DNA of 12,485 nucleotides from Candidatus Mcinerneyibacteriota bacterium (GCA_016937175.1 JAFGWL010000039.1:1-12485), one strand, 5' to 3'. Counted from the stretch's first letter, positions 1 through 7,387 are shown. Made by a program: numbers and translations. The notes: generated by a model not told the origin, from the sequence alone.

Positions 1-677
1 GTTCCCATAAAGAGAGACTCCCCCACCCTGAAGTGGTTGACTCCTTTGGGGAGGATCTTCTGCTGAAGAAGAGGAATAGTCACTGATGAGCCCCCCGAGA
101 CATAGGGAATTTTAACATTGAATTTGGCTTCGATGAGTTCCTTGTACAAGCTCAGCTGGATCAGTTTGTCTTTTGTGGGCAGGACACCGTAAAGACAGGA
201 GAGATTCGTGCCGATTCCCACCACTTCAATATTATCCAGGCTGAAGGTTTTCTGAAAGAAGTCCACAAACTTATCCCGCATGACACCTTCGCGGAGTTCT
301 CCCAGTTCGATCATAATGATGACCTTATGCACCTTTCCCTGACGTTTGGCTTCTTCCGAAAGAAGCTGGATGGTGCGCACTTCGGTGTTCATGCTGATAT
401 CGGCATACTGCACCACATTTTTCAAAGACCTTCTCGCAGGAGGTTTGATATAAATCGCTTCGATATCGGGATTGATGCTTTTAAGCGCTTTGATATTGGA
501 GATCCTCGAATCCGAAAGCTGAGTGATCCCAAGCTTCAAGAGTTCAGCAAGATAGGCTTTATGGCCACTGAGGAGTTTGGAGACCACGGTCCACTTGATA
601 TGATGTCTTTTAAAGAGTTTGTTCAGATAGTCGAAATTATCCTTAAGTTTCCGGGTATCCATGGTGAGAAAGGCCAT
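1..677 (-). CDS. Alanine/ornithine racemase family PLP enzyme (N-terminal part)
   Basis: This is the N-terminal 225 residues of a fold-III PLP-dependent amino-acid racemase; the gene continues past the left edge. The protein starts MAFLTMDTRK and has a VSK motif with Lys34 where the family carries the PLP-binding lysine. It continues with a TQLSDSRISNIK stretch and then GIGTNLSCLYGV and SGGSSVTIPLL, ending near a GESLFMG motif. This order matches the alanine/ornithine racemase family found beside ornithine catabolism genes in clostridia, rather than housekeeping Alr. The predicted reaction is L/D interconversion of ornithine or another amino acid, in the cytoplasm. The ATG lies two bases after the stop of the upstream acetyltransferase gene and has a purine-rich GAGGAAG stretch before it, so the two are almost surely cotranscribed. 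A second in-frame ATG five codons on is possible. Substrate cannot be decided from the sequence. Confidence 0.85.
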   Translation of the reverse strand, partial: MAFLTMDTRKLKDNFDYLNKLFKRHHIKWTVVSKLLSGHKAYLAELLKLGITQLSDSRISNIKALKSINPDIEAIYIKPPARRSLKNVVQYADISMNTEVRTIQLLSEEAKRQGKVHKVIIMIELGELREGVMRDKFVDFFQKTFSLDNIEVVGIGTNLSCLYGVLPTKDKLIQLSLYKELIEAKFNVKIPYVSGGSSVTIPLLQQKILPKGVNHFRVGESLFMG

Positions 678-679
678 GG

Positions 680-1129
680 CTATTCTTCCTCATCCTTATG
701 AAGGCGCATCTCCAGATACTTCGATGTAAATCCCATCTTCTCATAAAGAAAACGAGCGGGATTGTCAGGTTCCACATGGAGGGCGATATCTCCTTCTGAG
801 ACCCGTGAGGCTTTTTTCATGAGAGCTTTACCGATACCCTGCCCTCGGTACTCTTTGTGAGTGGCGATATAGACCAGAATATTCTCTGGAATATAATCCT
901 TCATCCCGGTCCGGTTGACGACGACCACCCCCACGATCTTTCCGTCTTTAACAGCTTTAAGGACGAAGCCCCCGAAGGACTTGGTTTCTTTCAGGGCATA
1001 AGCCACGGCTTTATCGATGTCAGGACGGGGATCCCCGAACTCTTCCAGGTTTTCATAGAGAAAATCGATGATGCTTTTCCGTTCTTCCGATGTGGGCCTT
1101 TCTGTTTCTGAATAAGCAAAAATATCCAT
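680..1129 (-). CDS. GNAT family N-acetyltransferase
   Basis: A 149-residue single-domain GNAT protein that would transfer an acetyl group from acetyl-CoA to an amine. The acetyl-CoA pyrophosphate loop is RGQGIG at residues 95-100, preceded by the beta-4 strand ILVYIAT. The C-terminal half carries the usual beta-5/alpha-4 pattern, with HVEPDNPARFLYEKMGF at about 118-134. The start is supported by a strong SD (AAGGAG) seven bases before the ATG. It is the first gene of a two-gene unit with the downstream PLP racemase (two-base gap), so an amino acid or its D-enantiomer is an attractive acceptor; that is inference only. GNAT acceptors cannot be read from sequence. Confidence 0.9.
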   Translation of the reverse strand: MDIFAYSETERPTSEERKSIIDFLYENLEEFGDPRPDIDKAVAYALKETKSFGGFVLKAVKDGKIVGVVVVNRTGMKDYIPENILVYIATHKEYRGQGIGKALMKKASRVSEGDIALHVEPDNPARFLYEKMGFTSKYLEMRLHKDEEE

Positions 1130-1204
1130 ATCAACTCCTTTTCGCAGATAACTTTCTCGATATATTTTGTTGTTTTTAGCTGTTTACCACGTGAATATGA
1201 ATAT

Positions 1205-1233
1205 ATTATACCCTTTATTTGTGTTAATTTCAA
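1205..1233 (-). promoter_or_regulatory. Predicted sigma-70 promoter for the GNAT-racemase unit
   Basis: On the minus strand TTGAAA (1233-1228) and a perfect TATAAT (1210-1205) are separated by exactly 17 bp. Transcription would begin near 1198, giving a leader of about 70 nt before the GNAT ATG at 1129. The rest of the 1130-1360 gap is AT-rich. It holds only a weak 7-bp hairpin (1262-1285) without a good U-tract, so helicase transcription may read through. Confidence 0.7.
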
Positions 1234-1360
1234 GTATATTCTTATTTTTGGAAAAGTGAGAGGCAGAATTCAGATCTTTTCTGCCCCGGTTCGAGCCTTT
1301 TGTTGGTTTCAGTGGTATTTTCTTGAAATCAGTCTCTGAAACGAAGAATAATCCGTCAGA

Positions 1361-2980
1361 TTACCGCTTTTTTTTGTAGAATGTCTTAAACCCCTCTTTT
1401 TTGCTCTTCCCTGTCTTTTCAGATGCAAGTTCAACAAGAGGCCGGTTCCTTTTCTCATTTTTCGAAAACGCTTTTAGGATGGCTTCAGCAGCCCGGAAAT
1501 GGACACTGATGAAGGAATAGTCGTCAAACATCTGCAGATTATCGATCTCCGAGGACTTTACGCCGCTCTTCTTTTCAATGAGACTGACCAGTTCTCTTTT
1601 CCCCAGACCGTTCTTTCGTCCCAAAGCCACAAAGAGCTTAGTCTTTCCTTTTTTAGCCATGGAAGGGGAAGAAAGAGACCTGTACTGCTCCGGGTCCAGG
1701 TCTTCTTTAAAGGCATGTTTTAGAAGAGCACAGACAGCCTCCTCAGGAGAATGAGTCTCCAGAAGTTCCCGGGCAAAAGCCTTATATTCATCCCATTCCC
1801 CTGTCTGGATGATTTCGCTTAATTCTTCAAAAAGGGTACTCTTTTTTCGCTCGATGATATCTTCCACTTTGGGGAGTTTTCCTTTTGTGATCTCTGATTT
1901 GGCGATCTTCTGGATAAAACCCAGTTTCCTGTATTCTGCGGGAGTAATGAAGGTTACCGCAGTCCCCTGCTTTCCCGCCCGTCCCGTCCGCCCGATCCTG
2001 TGGACATAGGCTTCAGGCCCCTGGGGAAGGGAAAAATTGACCACATGAGTCAGGTCCTGGACATCCAGCCCCCGGGCAGCCACATCGGTGGCCACTAAAA
2101 TGGAGATATGGCGCTTTTTGAACCTGTCCATTACCTTCTGCCTGACGGCCTGGGTCATATCCCCATGCAATCCTTCAGCATCATAGCCCCGTTCGATAAG
2201 ACGGGAAGAAACCGTATCCACGTCATTTTTCGTCCGACAGAAGACCAGTCCGTAGAACTCCTCCTCTATATCGATGAGTTGACAGAGCGCCTCAAATTTA
2301 TCATCCCGGGAGACTTCAAAGTAGATCTGTCGCGTCAGGTCTGTGGTGAGGTTTTCCGACTCCACCTTGAGAGAGACGGTCTCTTTCATATACTTTTTTG
2401 CAAGGTCCCGAATGGGGCCGGGCATAGTGGCTGAAAAAAGGAGAGTCCTCTTCTCCTGGGGCGTATGACCCAATATAAATTCGATATCTTCAATGAAACC
2501 CATATTCAGCATCTCATCGGCTTCATCCAGGATCATGTATTTGAGGTTTTTCAGTTTCAGGGTCTTGCGCCTGAGATGATCCATGATCCGGCCCGGCGTC
2601 CCCACAACGATATCCACACCCTTCTTCAGCCGTCGGAGCTGGACATCCATGGACTGTCCTCCATAGACAGGGATCACATCAAGCCTCTTGTTCCCTTTGA
2701 GTGAGTTGATCTCTTCGGAGATCTGGAGGGCCAGTTCCCGTGTGGGTGCAAGGATAAGTGCACTTACCTCTTCGAGGTTCTCTTCCAGAAGCTCTATAAG
2801 AGGAAGGGCAAAGGCCGCCGTCTTTCCCGTCCCCGTCTGAGCCTGTCCGATAATATCTTTCTCACCTCCGAGAATAGCAGGGATGACTCTGGCCTGAATG
2901 GGCGTAGGCTCTTCAAACCCCTTCTGTTTCACGGCTTCTAAAGTCTGTGCCGAAAGTCCCAATTGTTCAAATGTCTGCAT
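1361..2980 (-). CDS. deaD: DEAD-box ATP-dependent RNA helicase, DeaD/CsdA type
   Basis: A 539-residue RNA helicase that unwinds RNA duplexes with ATP, probably in ribosome assembly and cold adaptation. Visible motifs in order are the Q-motif region (about residues 4-30, with PTPIQ), motif I AQTGTGKT (47-54), PTRELA (79-84), TPGR (128-131), DEAD (152-155), SAT (183-185) and HRIGRTGR (327-334). A helical linker follows (about 370-430). Residues 447-520 then form a DbpA/CsdA-type RNA-binding domain (KLFVALGRKNGL... to DNLQMFDDYSFISVHF). The tail is lysine-rich and lacks RGG repeats. Length and architecture fit the DeaD/CsdA class; DbpA is shorter, so DbpA is the less likely alternative. The start has a good SD (AAAGGAG) at the right distance. 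The gene appears monocistronic with a leader of roughly 95 nt. Confidence 0.95.
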   Translation of the reverse strand: MQTFEQLGLSAQTLEAVKQKGFEEPTPIQARVIPAILGGEKDIIGQAQTGTGKTAAFALPLIELLEENLEEVSALILAPTRELALQISEEINSLKGNKRLDVIPVYGGQSMDVQLRRLKKGVDIVVGTPGRIMDHLRRKTLKLKNLKYMILDEADEMLNMGFIEDIEFILGHTPQEKRTLLFSATMPGPIRDLAKKYMKETVSLKVESENLTTDLTRQIYFEVSRDDKFEALCQLIDIEEEFYGLVFCRTKNDVDTVSSRLIERGYDAEGLHGDMTQAVRQKVMDRFKKRHISILVATDVAARGLDVQDLTHVVNFSLPQGPEAYVHRIGRTGRAGKQGTAVTFITPAEYRKLGFIQKIAKSEITKGKLPKVEDIIERKKSTLFEELSEIIQTGEWDEYKAFARELLETHSPEEAVCALLKHAFKEDLDPEQYRSLSSPSMAKKGKTKLFVALGRKNGLGKRELVSLIEKKSGVKSSEIDNLQMFDDYSFISVHFRAAEAILKAFSKNEKRNRPLVELASEKTGKSKKEGFKTFYKKKR

Positions 2981-3058
2981 CTTGTCTCCTTTGATAATCT
3001 TTTTTATTTTAATGGGAAATTGATATTCGTCTGATTACGGATAACAGTCTCCTTTGTA

Positions 3059-3075
3059 TCGGATCCCTTATCCGA
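3059..3075 (-). other. Predicted stem-loop at the 5' end of the helicase mRNA
   Basis: TCGGAT and ATCCGA form a 6-bp stem around a five-base loop. On the minus strand this lies immediately downstream of the transcription start predicted from the TATAAT at 3088-3083, so the mRNA would begin with a hairpin. That could stabilise the message or contribute to temperature control. The function is inferred. Confidence 0.4.
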
Positions 3076-3082
3076 CCCACGG

Positions 3083-3110
3083 ATTATAGAGGGAAACAGA
3101 GGAAATGCAA
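3083..3110 (-). promoter_or_regulatory. Predicted promoter of the DEAD-box helicase gene
   Basis: A perfect TATAAT (minus strand 3088-3083) is preceded at 16 bp by TTGCAT (3110-3105), a weak -35. The start would fall near 3076, leaving a 5' leader of about 95 nt before the ATG at 2980. Long structured leaders are known for E. coli csdA, a cold-shock gene. Confidence 0.5.
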
Positions 3111-3148
3111 GCTTCCTCTTTAATATTCTTGTTCGGATCAGATCGGGT

Positions 3149-3172
3149 AAAAAAAACCGAAATATCTTCAGG
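3149..3172 (-). terminator. Weak candidate terminator after the membrane-protein gene
   Basis: On the minus strand an imperfect short stem (CCTGAA...TTTCGG, one bulge, 3172-3157) is followed by eight T residues (3156-3149). The stem overlaps the stop codon at 3168-3170. The U-tract is good but the stem is weak. Confidence 0.35.
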
Positions 3173-3800
3173 CCTGGAAATAGCTTCTGTTTCGAACCAG
3201 ATAGACAAGCACGATGACTGACCAGATAAAGGGGATGGATGCCATGAAAAAGTTCCCCATGATAAAGGAAAAGAGTCCTCCCAGAAAAGCGAATATTTCA
3301 CAGATGAAGACCAGGATGAATCCCGAAAAACGCCTTTTTTTCAGATGAAGATATCCCACAGTCCTGAGGACCCCGAAAATAAGAAAAAAGATACCCATTA
3401 CAGAGATTCCGATCCCCAGGATCCCCCATCCGGGTTCTCCCTTGGAAAAGAGAGCGCTCATAAGGATCCCCCCTGCCAGGCTGATGACGAGCCCTGCCGC
3501 AAGCTGGAGGATCGAGAGGACTAATCCTATCATGCTTATGTTATCCAGGCTCTCCTTTATATCTTTCACTTGTTCAGTCTCCGTCTCATTCTCTTTTTTC
3601 TCTTCTGCAATCGCAGTGCTCTTGTCTGCCGGCTGCCGGGATTTATAATTTAGAAGGAGGCCGCCTACACAGATAAAAACGAGAGCAAGTCCCAACCCGA
3701 AATAATCCGTACTATGGATAGAGACTGTTTCGCTGAATTCAATGATGAGGCCGAGAGCCCCTACGGAAATTAAAAAAATACCGAATATTTTCCTAAACAT
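3168..3800 (-). CDS. Hypothetical membrane protein, about six transmembrane helices
   Basis: A 210-residue protein of unknown function. Hydrophobic segments are visible at about 4-20, 33-50, 90-115, 124-146, 158-180 and 184-202. Helices 2 and 3 are separated by a charged Glu/Lys-rich loop (about 53-86). A basic HLKKRR stretch near 152-157 suggests a cytoplasmic loop. There is no catalytic motif and I do not recognise the family. The gene begins 66 bp after the stop of the antiporter gene with no clear terminator between, so readthrough is possible. It also has its own good promoter match ending nine bases before the ATG, so its transcript may be nearly leaderless. Only a weak TAGG lies where an SD would be. 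Confidence 0.75.
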   Translation of the reverse strand: MFRKIFGIFLISVGALGLIIEFSETVSIHSTDYFGLGLALVFICVGGLLLNYKSRQPADKSTAIAEEKKENETETEQVKDIKESLDNISMIGLVLSILQLAAGLVISLAGGILMSALFSKGEPGWGILGIGISVMGIFFLIFGVLRTVGYLHLKKRRFSGFILVFICEIFAFLGGLFSFIMGNFFMASIPFIWSVIVLVYLVRNRSYFQA

Positions 3801-3809
3801 AGCCTATTC

Positions 3810-3837
3810 ATTGTAACGTTTTTACCTTAATTGGCAA
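3810..3837 (-). promoter_or_regulatory. Predicted promoter giving a near-leaderless message for the membrane protein
   Basis: TTGCCA (minus 3837-3832) and TACAAT (3815-3810) are separated by 16 bp, five of six matches in each hexamer. Only nine bases separate the -10 box from the ATG at 3800, so a start about seven bases downstream leaves a leader of 0-3 nt. Confidence 0.55.
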
Positions 3838-3866
3838 GTACTCTTTTTTCGCTGAGTTTGAACTGC

Positions 3867-6341
3867 TTATTCCAGTTCCCCAATAGCCTTGCGGAGAGAA
3901 GTAAGAGAATCGGATTTCCTGAGTGCCCGTGCCACTTCTTCAGGTTGGAGAAAAGAGGCCAGCAGGGCCAGCAGCTTCAGATGCCCCTCGGGGGGTAATG
4001 AAGCTGGTGAGAGAAGGACAAAGGCCGTATGGGCTGAAGGAGAGAGTTCTGTCCCCTGAATTTCCTGAGTTGTCGATCCCATGAAAATCACAGGCTCCTC
4101 CACTTCTTCTGTATGGGAATGAAGCAGAACGACTCCCGGGCGCAGCTCCACAAGCCCTTCGTAATTATTTCGGGACAGGAGTTCACGGATCTTAAAACTC
4201 TTATCCTCTGAAAAGTTGCGGGAGAGGAGCTTATCCAGGCATTCCGTCAGGGATATCTCATGTTTAGTAAAATAGGTCGTCTCCGGGGTAAAAAGGCTGA
4301 GCAGGTTGCGCGATGCGAAAAGATTCCTGTAATCGTGTTCGATGTAGGTCGGCGCATAGAACAAGGCCAAATTCAGCCGGGTGAAGCGGCTGATCAGAGT
4401 CTGGGGAAGGCGGTTCAATGCAGGCCTCCAGGCGATCTGGCCAGGTCGGGCATTGAACAGAGCCAGCATATCGCCCTCTTTCTCTTCCTTTTCCAGCAAT
4501 GAAAGAAGATCGTCCCAGCGGGGTAAAACCAGGCGTTCAACCTTTGCAGAGGGCTGAATCGATTCCATATAGGAGAATACTCTCGCCACAGAGTTTTCCT
4601 CACCCACCAGGACAATACCGGCGCTCAATTGGCCCGCAAGCTGCTTGACGCTGGTCATAGGAGCCTCAAGCCCGTTTTGATTTTCCACCAAGGGGGGAAT
4701 GACCACCAGAAGCCTTTTCACCGTATGAAAATGACTCACAGAACGCAGGACGATGAGCATCTGGCTGAAACTCATGAGAAGGGCATTGATCTTTTTTGAA
4801 ATATAGGGAGCAAAGATATTCTTTTTTGTCTTTCCCTCCATAATGACTGTGGAGATCCGGATCTCAGAAACAGCTCTCTTAACAGCATTGACAAAATTGG
4901 TGTCGACGCGGACGATCGGATTGACAGGGATCTCAGAGGAAAGAGCATGAACAGTGGCTCCGGAAAGTAGTTTTTCAGCCTTGGCGACTTTTTCTTCGAT
5001 GTCTCCCGCCCCTTCAACGACATTCAGCGGAAAGATAGGCTCATGGGATGACTTACGGCGTATGAGCATGGCAAAATAGATCAACTGGTCTGCACTTTCC
5101 GGCGAAGAGACAAGGACCGAGATCCTCTGGGGCTTTTCCAGGATAGCAAAGGGGCGTTTCTCTTCTTCAAGAACCAGGCGGCGCCCGGTCTTTTCAGTGA
5201 CCACGGCTCCCACAAAACAGGTGACGCCGATCATCACGATGGTCCCGGTCACGATGGCATCATCAAAGAGTCCGATCTGATACCCGATGAGGACTGCTGC
5301 CAGAGTTGCAGCCGCCTGGTTGACTGTGAGGCCAAAGATGTAGAACGATTCCAGCCTGGAGTATTTCAGTAATTTTGAGGTAAAGATCGCAGCAATAAAT
5401 TTTGAGGCCAGGGCGATGATCACCATAAAGGCGATGACCGACCAGGTCTTCAGGTCAGAAAAGAGAAGGGAGATATTGACGAGCATCCCCACGGAGATAA
5501 GAAAAAAAGGAATAAAAAGAGTCTCCCCTACGAAGGAGATCCTGTTCATCAGGAGACTGTTTTCGGGGATCAGGGCATTGAGCGTCAGCCCTGCAATAAA
5601 GGCTCCGATAATGGGCTCCAGCCCGGCCAGACGAGCTCCATAGGCGCAAAAAAAGAAGACAGTGAAAATAAAGATGAAATCGACATTATTGTCCTGGGAG
5701 ATATTTTTAAAATACCATCTTCCGATCTTTGGAATGAGCCAGACCATGAGAGAGACATAGAGAATAATCGCAGCGATGAGATGGATCCAGAATGCCAGTG
5801 AGATCTCCTTATGATAGGAGCTGGAGATCACCGCCAGGATGATAAAAGCCAGAAGGTCTGTAACTACTGTAGCTCCGATGGAGGAGGTCGTGCTCGGGGT
5901 CTTGCTTAATCCGAATCGGCTGGCGATGGGATAGGTCACTAGGGTATGGGAAGAGAACATGCTGGCCAGCAAGAGGCTGGCTGTCAGGGAGAGGGAGAGA
6001 AGAGCCATGGCCGATGTGGTCCCCATGAGGAGGGGGATGGAAAAGGTCAGAAGGCCGAAGATCAGGCTGTGGTGGAAGTGCTTGTTCAATTGGTGCAGGT
6101 CGATCTCCAGGCCTGAAATGAACATGATATAGAGAAGCCCCACTTCCGACAAAGCCTCGATGAGCTCATGCTCTGGAAGGATACCCAGGACATGGGGGCC
6201 GAAGATGACCCCGGCGGCGATGAGTCCGATAATCGACGGGATCCTGGCCTTCAAGGCCAGCCTGGGAGCTAAAAGAGACAGGGCCATGATAATGGCAAAG
6301 AGAAGGATAGGGTCATGCACTTCGATCGAAAAGGGCAGCAT
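3867..6341 (-). CDS. CPA2-type cation:proton antiporter with C-terminal PTS EIIA-like domain
   Basis: An 824-residue inner-membrane antiporter expected to exchange Na+ or K+ for H+. Residues about 8-385 form the Na+/H+ exchanger domain, with IIGLIAAGVIFGPHVLG near 37-53, the ion-site segment ATVVTDLLAF (T161-D162) and EPIIGAFIAGL near 242-252. The T-D pair replaces the D-D of electrogenic NapA/NhaA, which hints at electroneutral exchange (inference). Residues about 405-665 look like two degenerate universal-stress-like segments (ISVLVSSPESAD, RLLVVIPPLV). Residues about 690-820 match the fructose/mannitol-type EIIA fold: LLHSHTEEV places His741 at the phosphorylation position, and GHLKLLALLASFL contains the second conserved His787. 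This suggests activity tied to phosphotransferase state or to metabolite binding. No SD precedes the ATG. It lies seven bases from a TATAAT, so leaderless translation is predicted. Confidence 0.9.
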   Translation of the reverse strand: MLPFSIEVHDPILLFAIIMALSLLAPRLALKARIPSIIGLIAAGVIFGPHVLGILPEHELIEALSEVGLLYIMFISGLEIDLHQLNKHFHHSLIFGLLTFSIPLLMGTTSAMALLSLSLTASLLLASMFSSHTLVTYPIASRFGLSKTPSTTSSIGATVVTDLLAFIILAVISSSYHKEISLAFWIHLIAAIILYVSLMVWLIPKIGRWYFKNISQDNNVDFIFIFTVFFFCAYGARLAGLEPIIGAFIAGLTLNALIPENSLLMNRISFVGETLFIPFFLISVGMLVNISLLFSDLKTWSVIAFMVIIALASKFIAAIFTSKLLKYSRLESFYIFGLTVNQAAATLAAVLIGYQIGLFDDAIVTGTIVMIGVTCFVGAVVTEKTGRRLVLEEEKRPFAILEKPQRISVLVSSPESADQLIYFAMLIRRKSSHEPIFPLNVVEGAGDIEEKVAKAEKLLSGATVHALSSEIPVNPIVRVDTNFVNAVKRAVSEIRISTVIMEGKTKKNIFAPYISKKINALLMSFSQMLIVLRSVSHFHTVKRLLVVIPPLVENQNGLEAPMTSVKQLAGQLSAGIVLVGEENSVARVFSYMESIQPSAKVERLVLPRWDDLLSLLEKEEKEGDMLALFNARPGQIAWRPALNRLPQTLISRFTRLNLALFYAPTYIEHDYRNLFASRNLLSLFTPETTYFTKHEISLTECLDKLLSRNFSEDKSFKIRELLSRNNYEGLVELRPGVVLLHSHTEEVEEPVIFMGSTTQEIQGTELSPSAHTAFVLLSPASLPPEGHLKLLALLASFLQPEEVARALRKSDSLTSLRKAIGELE

Positions 6342-6347
6342 AGGTTT

Positions 6348-6376
6348 ATTATATAGGATGTGCGGCAGCCTCGCAA
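6348..6376 (-). promoter_or_regulatory. Predicted promoter giving a leaderless antiporter message
   Basis: TTGCGA (minus 6376-6371) and a perfect TATAAT (6353-6348) are spaced by exactly 17 bp. Only six bases (AAACCT) separate the -10 box from the antiporter ATG at 6341, so the expected start coincides with the A of the ATG. There is no SD sequence in that gap. The promoter sits just after the terminator of the upstream lipoprotein gene, which supports independent transcription. Confidence 0.6.
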
Positions 6377-6400
6377 TATTGAAGGAAACGAAAAATGGTG

Positions 6401-6427
6401 AAAAAAAGGGGGCGAAACCGCGCCCCC
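6401..6427 (-). terminator. Strong intrinsic terminator of the lipoprotein gene
   Basis: On the minus strand GGGGGCG (6427-6421), a six-base loop and CGCCCCC (6414-6408) form a perfect 7-bp GC stem followed by seven T residues (6407-6401). It starts 18 bp past the lipoprotein stop codon and isolates the antiporter gene. Confidence 0.9.
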
Positions 6428-6445
6428 GAAAAAGTCAGCTTCTTT

Positions 6446-7237
6446 TTACAATGCAGGAGCAGCCCAGCCCTGGCTTAGCCCCACTCCCGATACATAATCG
6501 AAATAATAGAAATCTCCTAACGGCATGGTATTCCAGGTCTCCCAGGAGGTCGGCGGATTGTTGTAGATTTCCTCTGCAGCCGCTGTAAAGGTCTCAAAGC
6601 TAGGTGTTGCTGCAGGATATTGGATGTTGACACGTCCGTTCAACTGAGTCAAGTCTGTCTCTGCCCAGATCTTTGCAATGAAGACTGAAGGGACAAAAAC
6701 TTCCGGAGCATCTGGGACAGTCAGGTCTTCATAGACGATATAGGTAAAATATCCGGTATCATCTGTAGATTTGACAAATTGAAACCAGACTTTCCGCCCG
6801 GAGGTGGTGAAGACAGTCTTCAGGCTGTCACTCCCTGTATGATAGGAGCCGGTCCCGTCCCAAAGCAGAGTGTCCCCGTCGTAGACGGTCCATTCTACAT
6901 CAAATTCGCCACTTTCGCTTCCTGCCATGACATAGACGGTAGTAACCACGGTATCATTGGTATACTGATAGACCCAGCGGCTGTTTTCAGAGTCCCACTC
7001 GGCATTACCGAAAAACTCATCCAACATACCCGCAACAGAGATCAGCTCGGCATAGATATCCTGTGCCGGGCTATTGAGGGACCCCCCTATTGTGACCCAG
7101 TATCCATCCATCATCTCATAATACTCATTAGGCCCGTTCAACTCATTATTGAGCAGGTCACTGATGGTACTTTCAGAACACGACATCATAAAAACCGACG
7201 CCAGAACGATAACAAAAAATATTCTTACCCGTTTCAT
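6446..7237 (-). CDS. Predicted lipoprotein of unknown function
   Basis: A 263-residue exported protein with a signal sequence (MKRVRIFFVIVLASVF) and a lipobox-like MMSC, so Cys20 is the probable acylated residue. Met at the -3 position is less common than Leu. The residue after the Cys is Ser rather than the Asp that signals inner-membrane retention in enterobacteria, so an outer-membrane location is likely. The mature part is rich in Asp, Tyr, Trp and Thr, with beta-strand-like stretches such as TVVTTVYVMAGSESGEFDVEW and a GTGSYHTGSDSLKTVF segment. This hints at a beta-sandwich or beta-barrel-like fold, but I recognise no family. A strong SD (GGGAGG) fixes the start. It is a single gene with its own promoter and a strong terminator. 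Confidence 0.85.
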   Translation of the reverse strand: MKRVRIFFVIVLASVFMMSCSESTISDLLNNELNGPNEYYEMMDGYWVTIGGSLNSPAQDIYAELISVAGMLDEFFGNAEWDSENSRWVYQYTNDTVVTTVYVMAGSESGEFDVEWTVYDGDTLLWDGTGSYHTGSDSLKTVFTTSGRKVWFQFVKSTDDTGYFTYIVYEDLTVPDAPEVFVPSVFIAKIWAETDLTQLNGRVNIQYPAATPSFETFTAAAEEIYNNPPTSWETWNTMPLGDFYYFDYVSGVGLSQGWAAPAL

Positions 7238-7259
7238 GTTTCCTCCCTTTTTATGTTTT

Positions 7260-7288
7260 ATTATAAATCACTTCTGCACCTCTTTCAA
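7260..7288 (-). promoter_or_regulatory. Predicted promoter of the lipoprotein gene
   Basis: TTGAAA (minus 7288-7283) and a perfect TATAAT (7265-7260) are spaced 17 bp apart. The start would be near 7253, leaving about 16 nt of leader that contains the GGGAGG ribosome-binding site. Confidence 0.75.
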
Positions 7289-7338
7289 TGCTTGTTATAA
7301 AAATGATTCTTTAACAGAGAAAAAAGATCTTTGAAACA

Positions 7339-7352
7339 TTTTCCCGGGAAAA
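7339..7352. promoter_or_regulatory. Perfect 14-bp palindrome upstream of the P-loop kinase gene
   Basis: TTTTCCCGGGAAAA is perfectly self-complementary. It lies nine bases before a TATGAT (7361-7366) that could be the -10 box of the kinase gene. In that case the palindrome covers the -35 region, where no consensus -35 is present. It could be an activator or repressor site; this is inference. Confidence 0.35.
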
Positions 7353-7387
7353 ACCGTCCCTATGATAAAACAGAAAGGAGCTTGTCC

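Noticed and set aside
1262-1285. Hairpin GGCAGAA/TTCTGCC after the helicase gene as a terminator
   Set aside because: Only seven pairs with a ten-base loop and a poor U-tract on either strand; too weak to list as a terminator.
4260-4502. Open plus-strand frame inside the antiporter gene
   Set aside because: It lies opposite a strongly supported coding region and its translation has no domain-like pattern or SD. The same applies to other antisense frames such as 6160-6588 and 6779-7300.
7331-7366. TTGAAA (7331) with TATGAT (7361) as the kinase promoter
   Set aside because: The 24-bp spacer is far outside the functional range.
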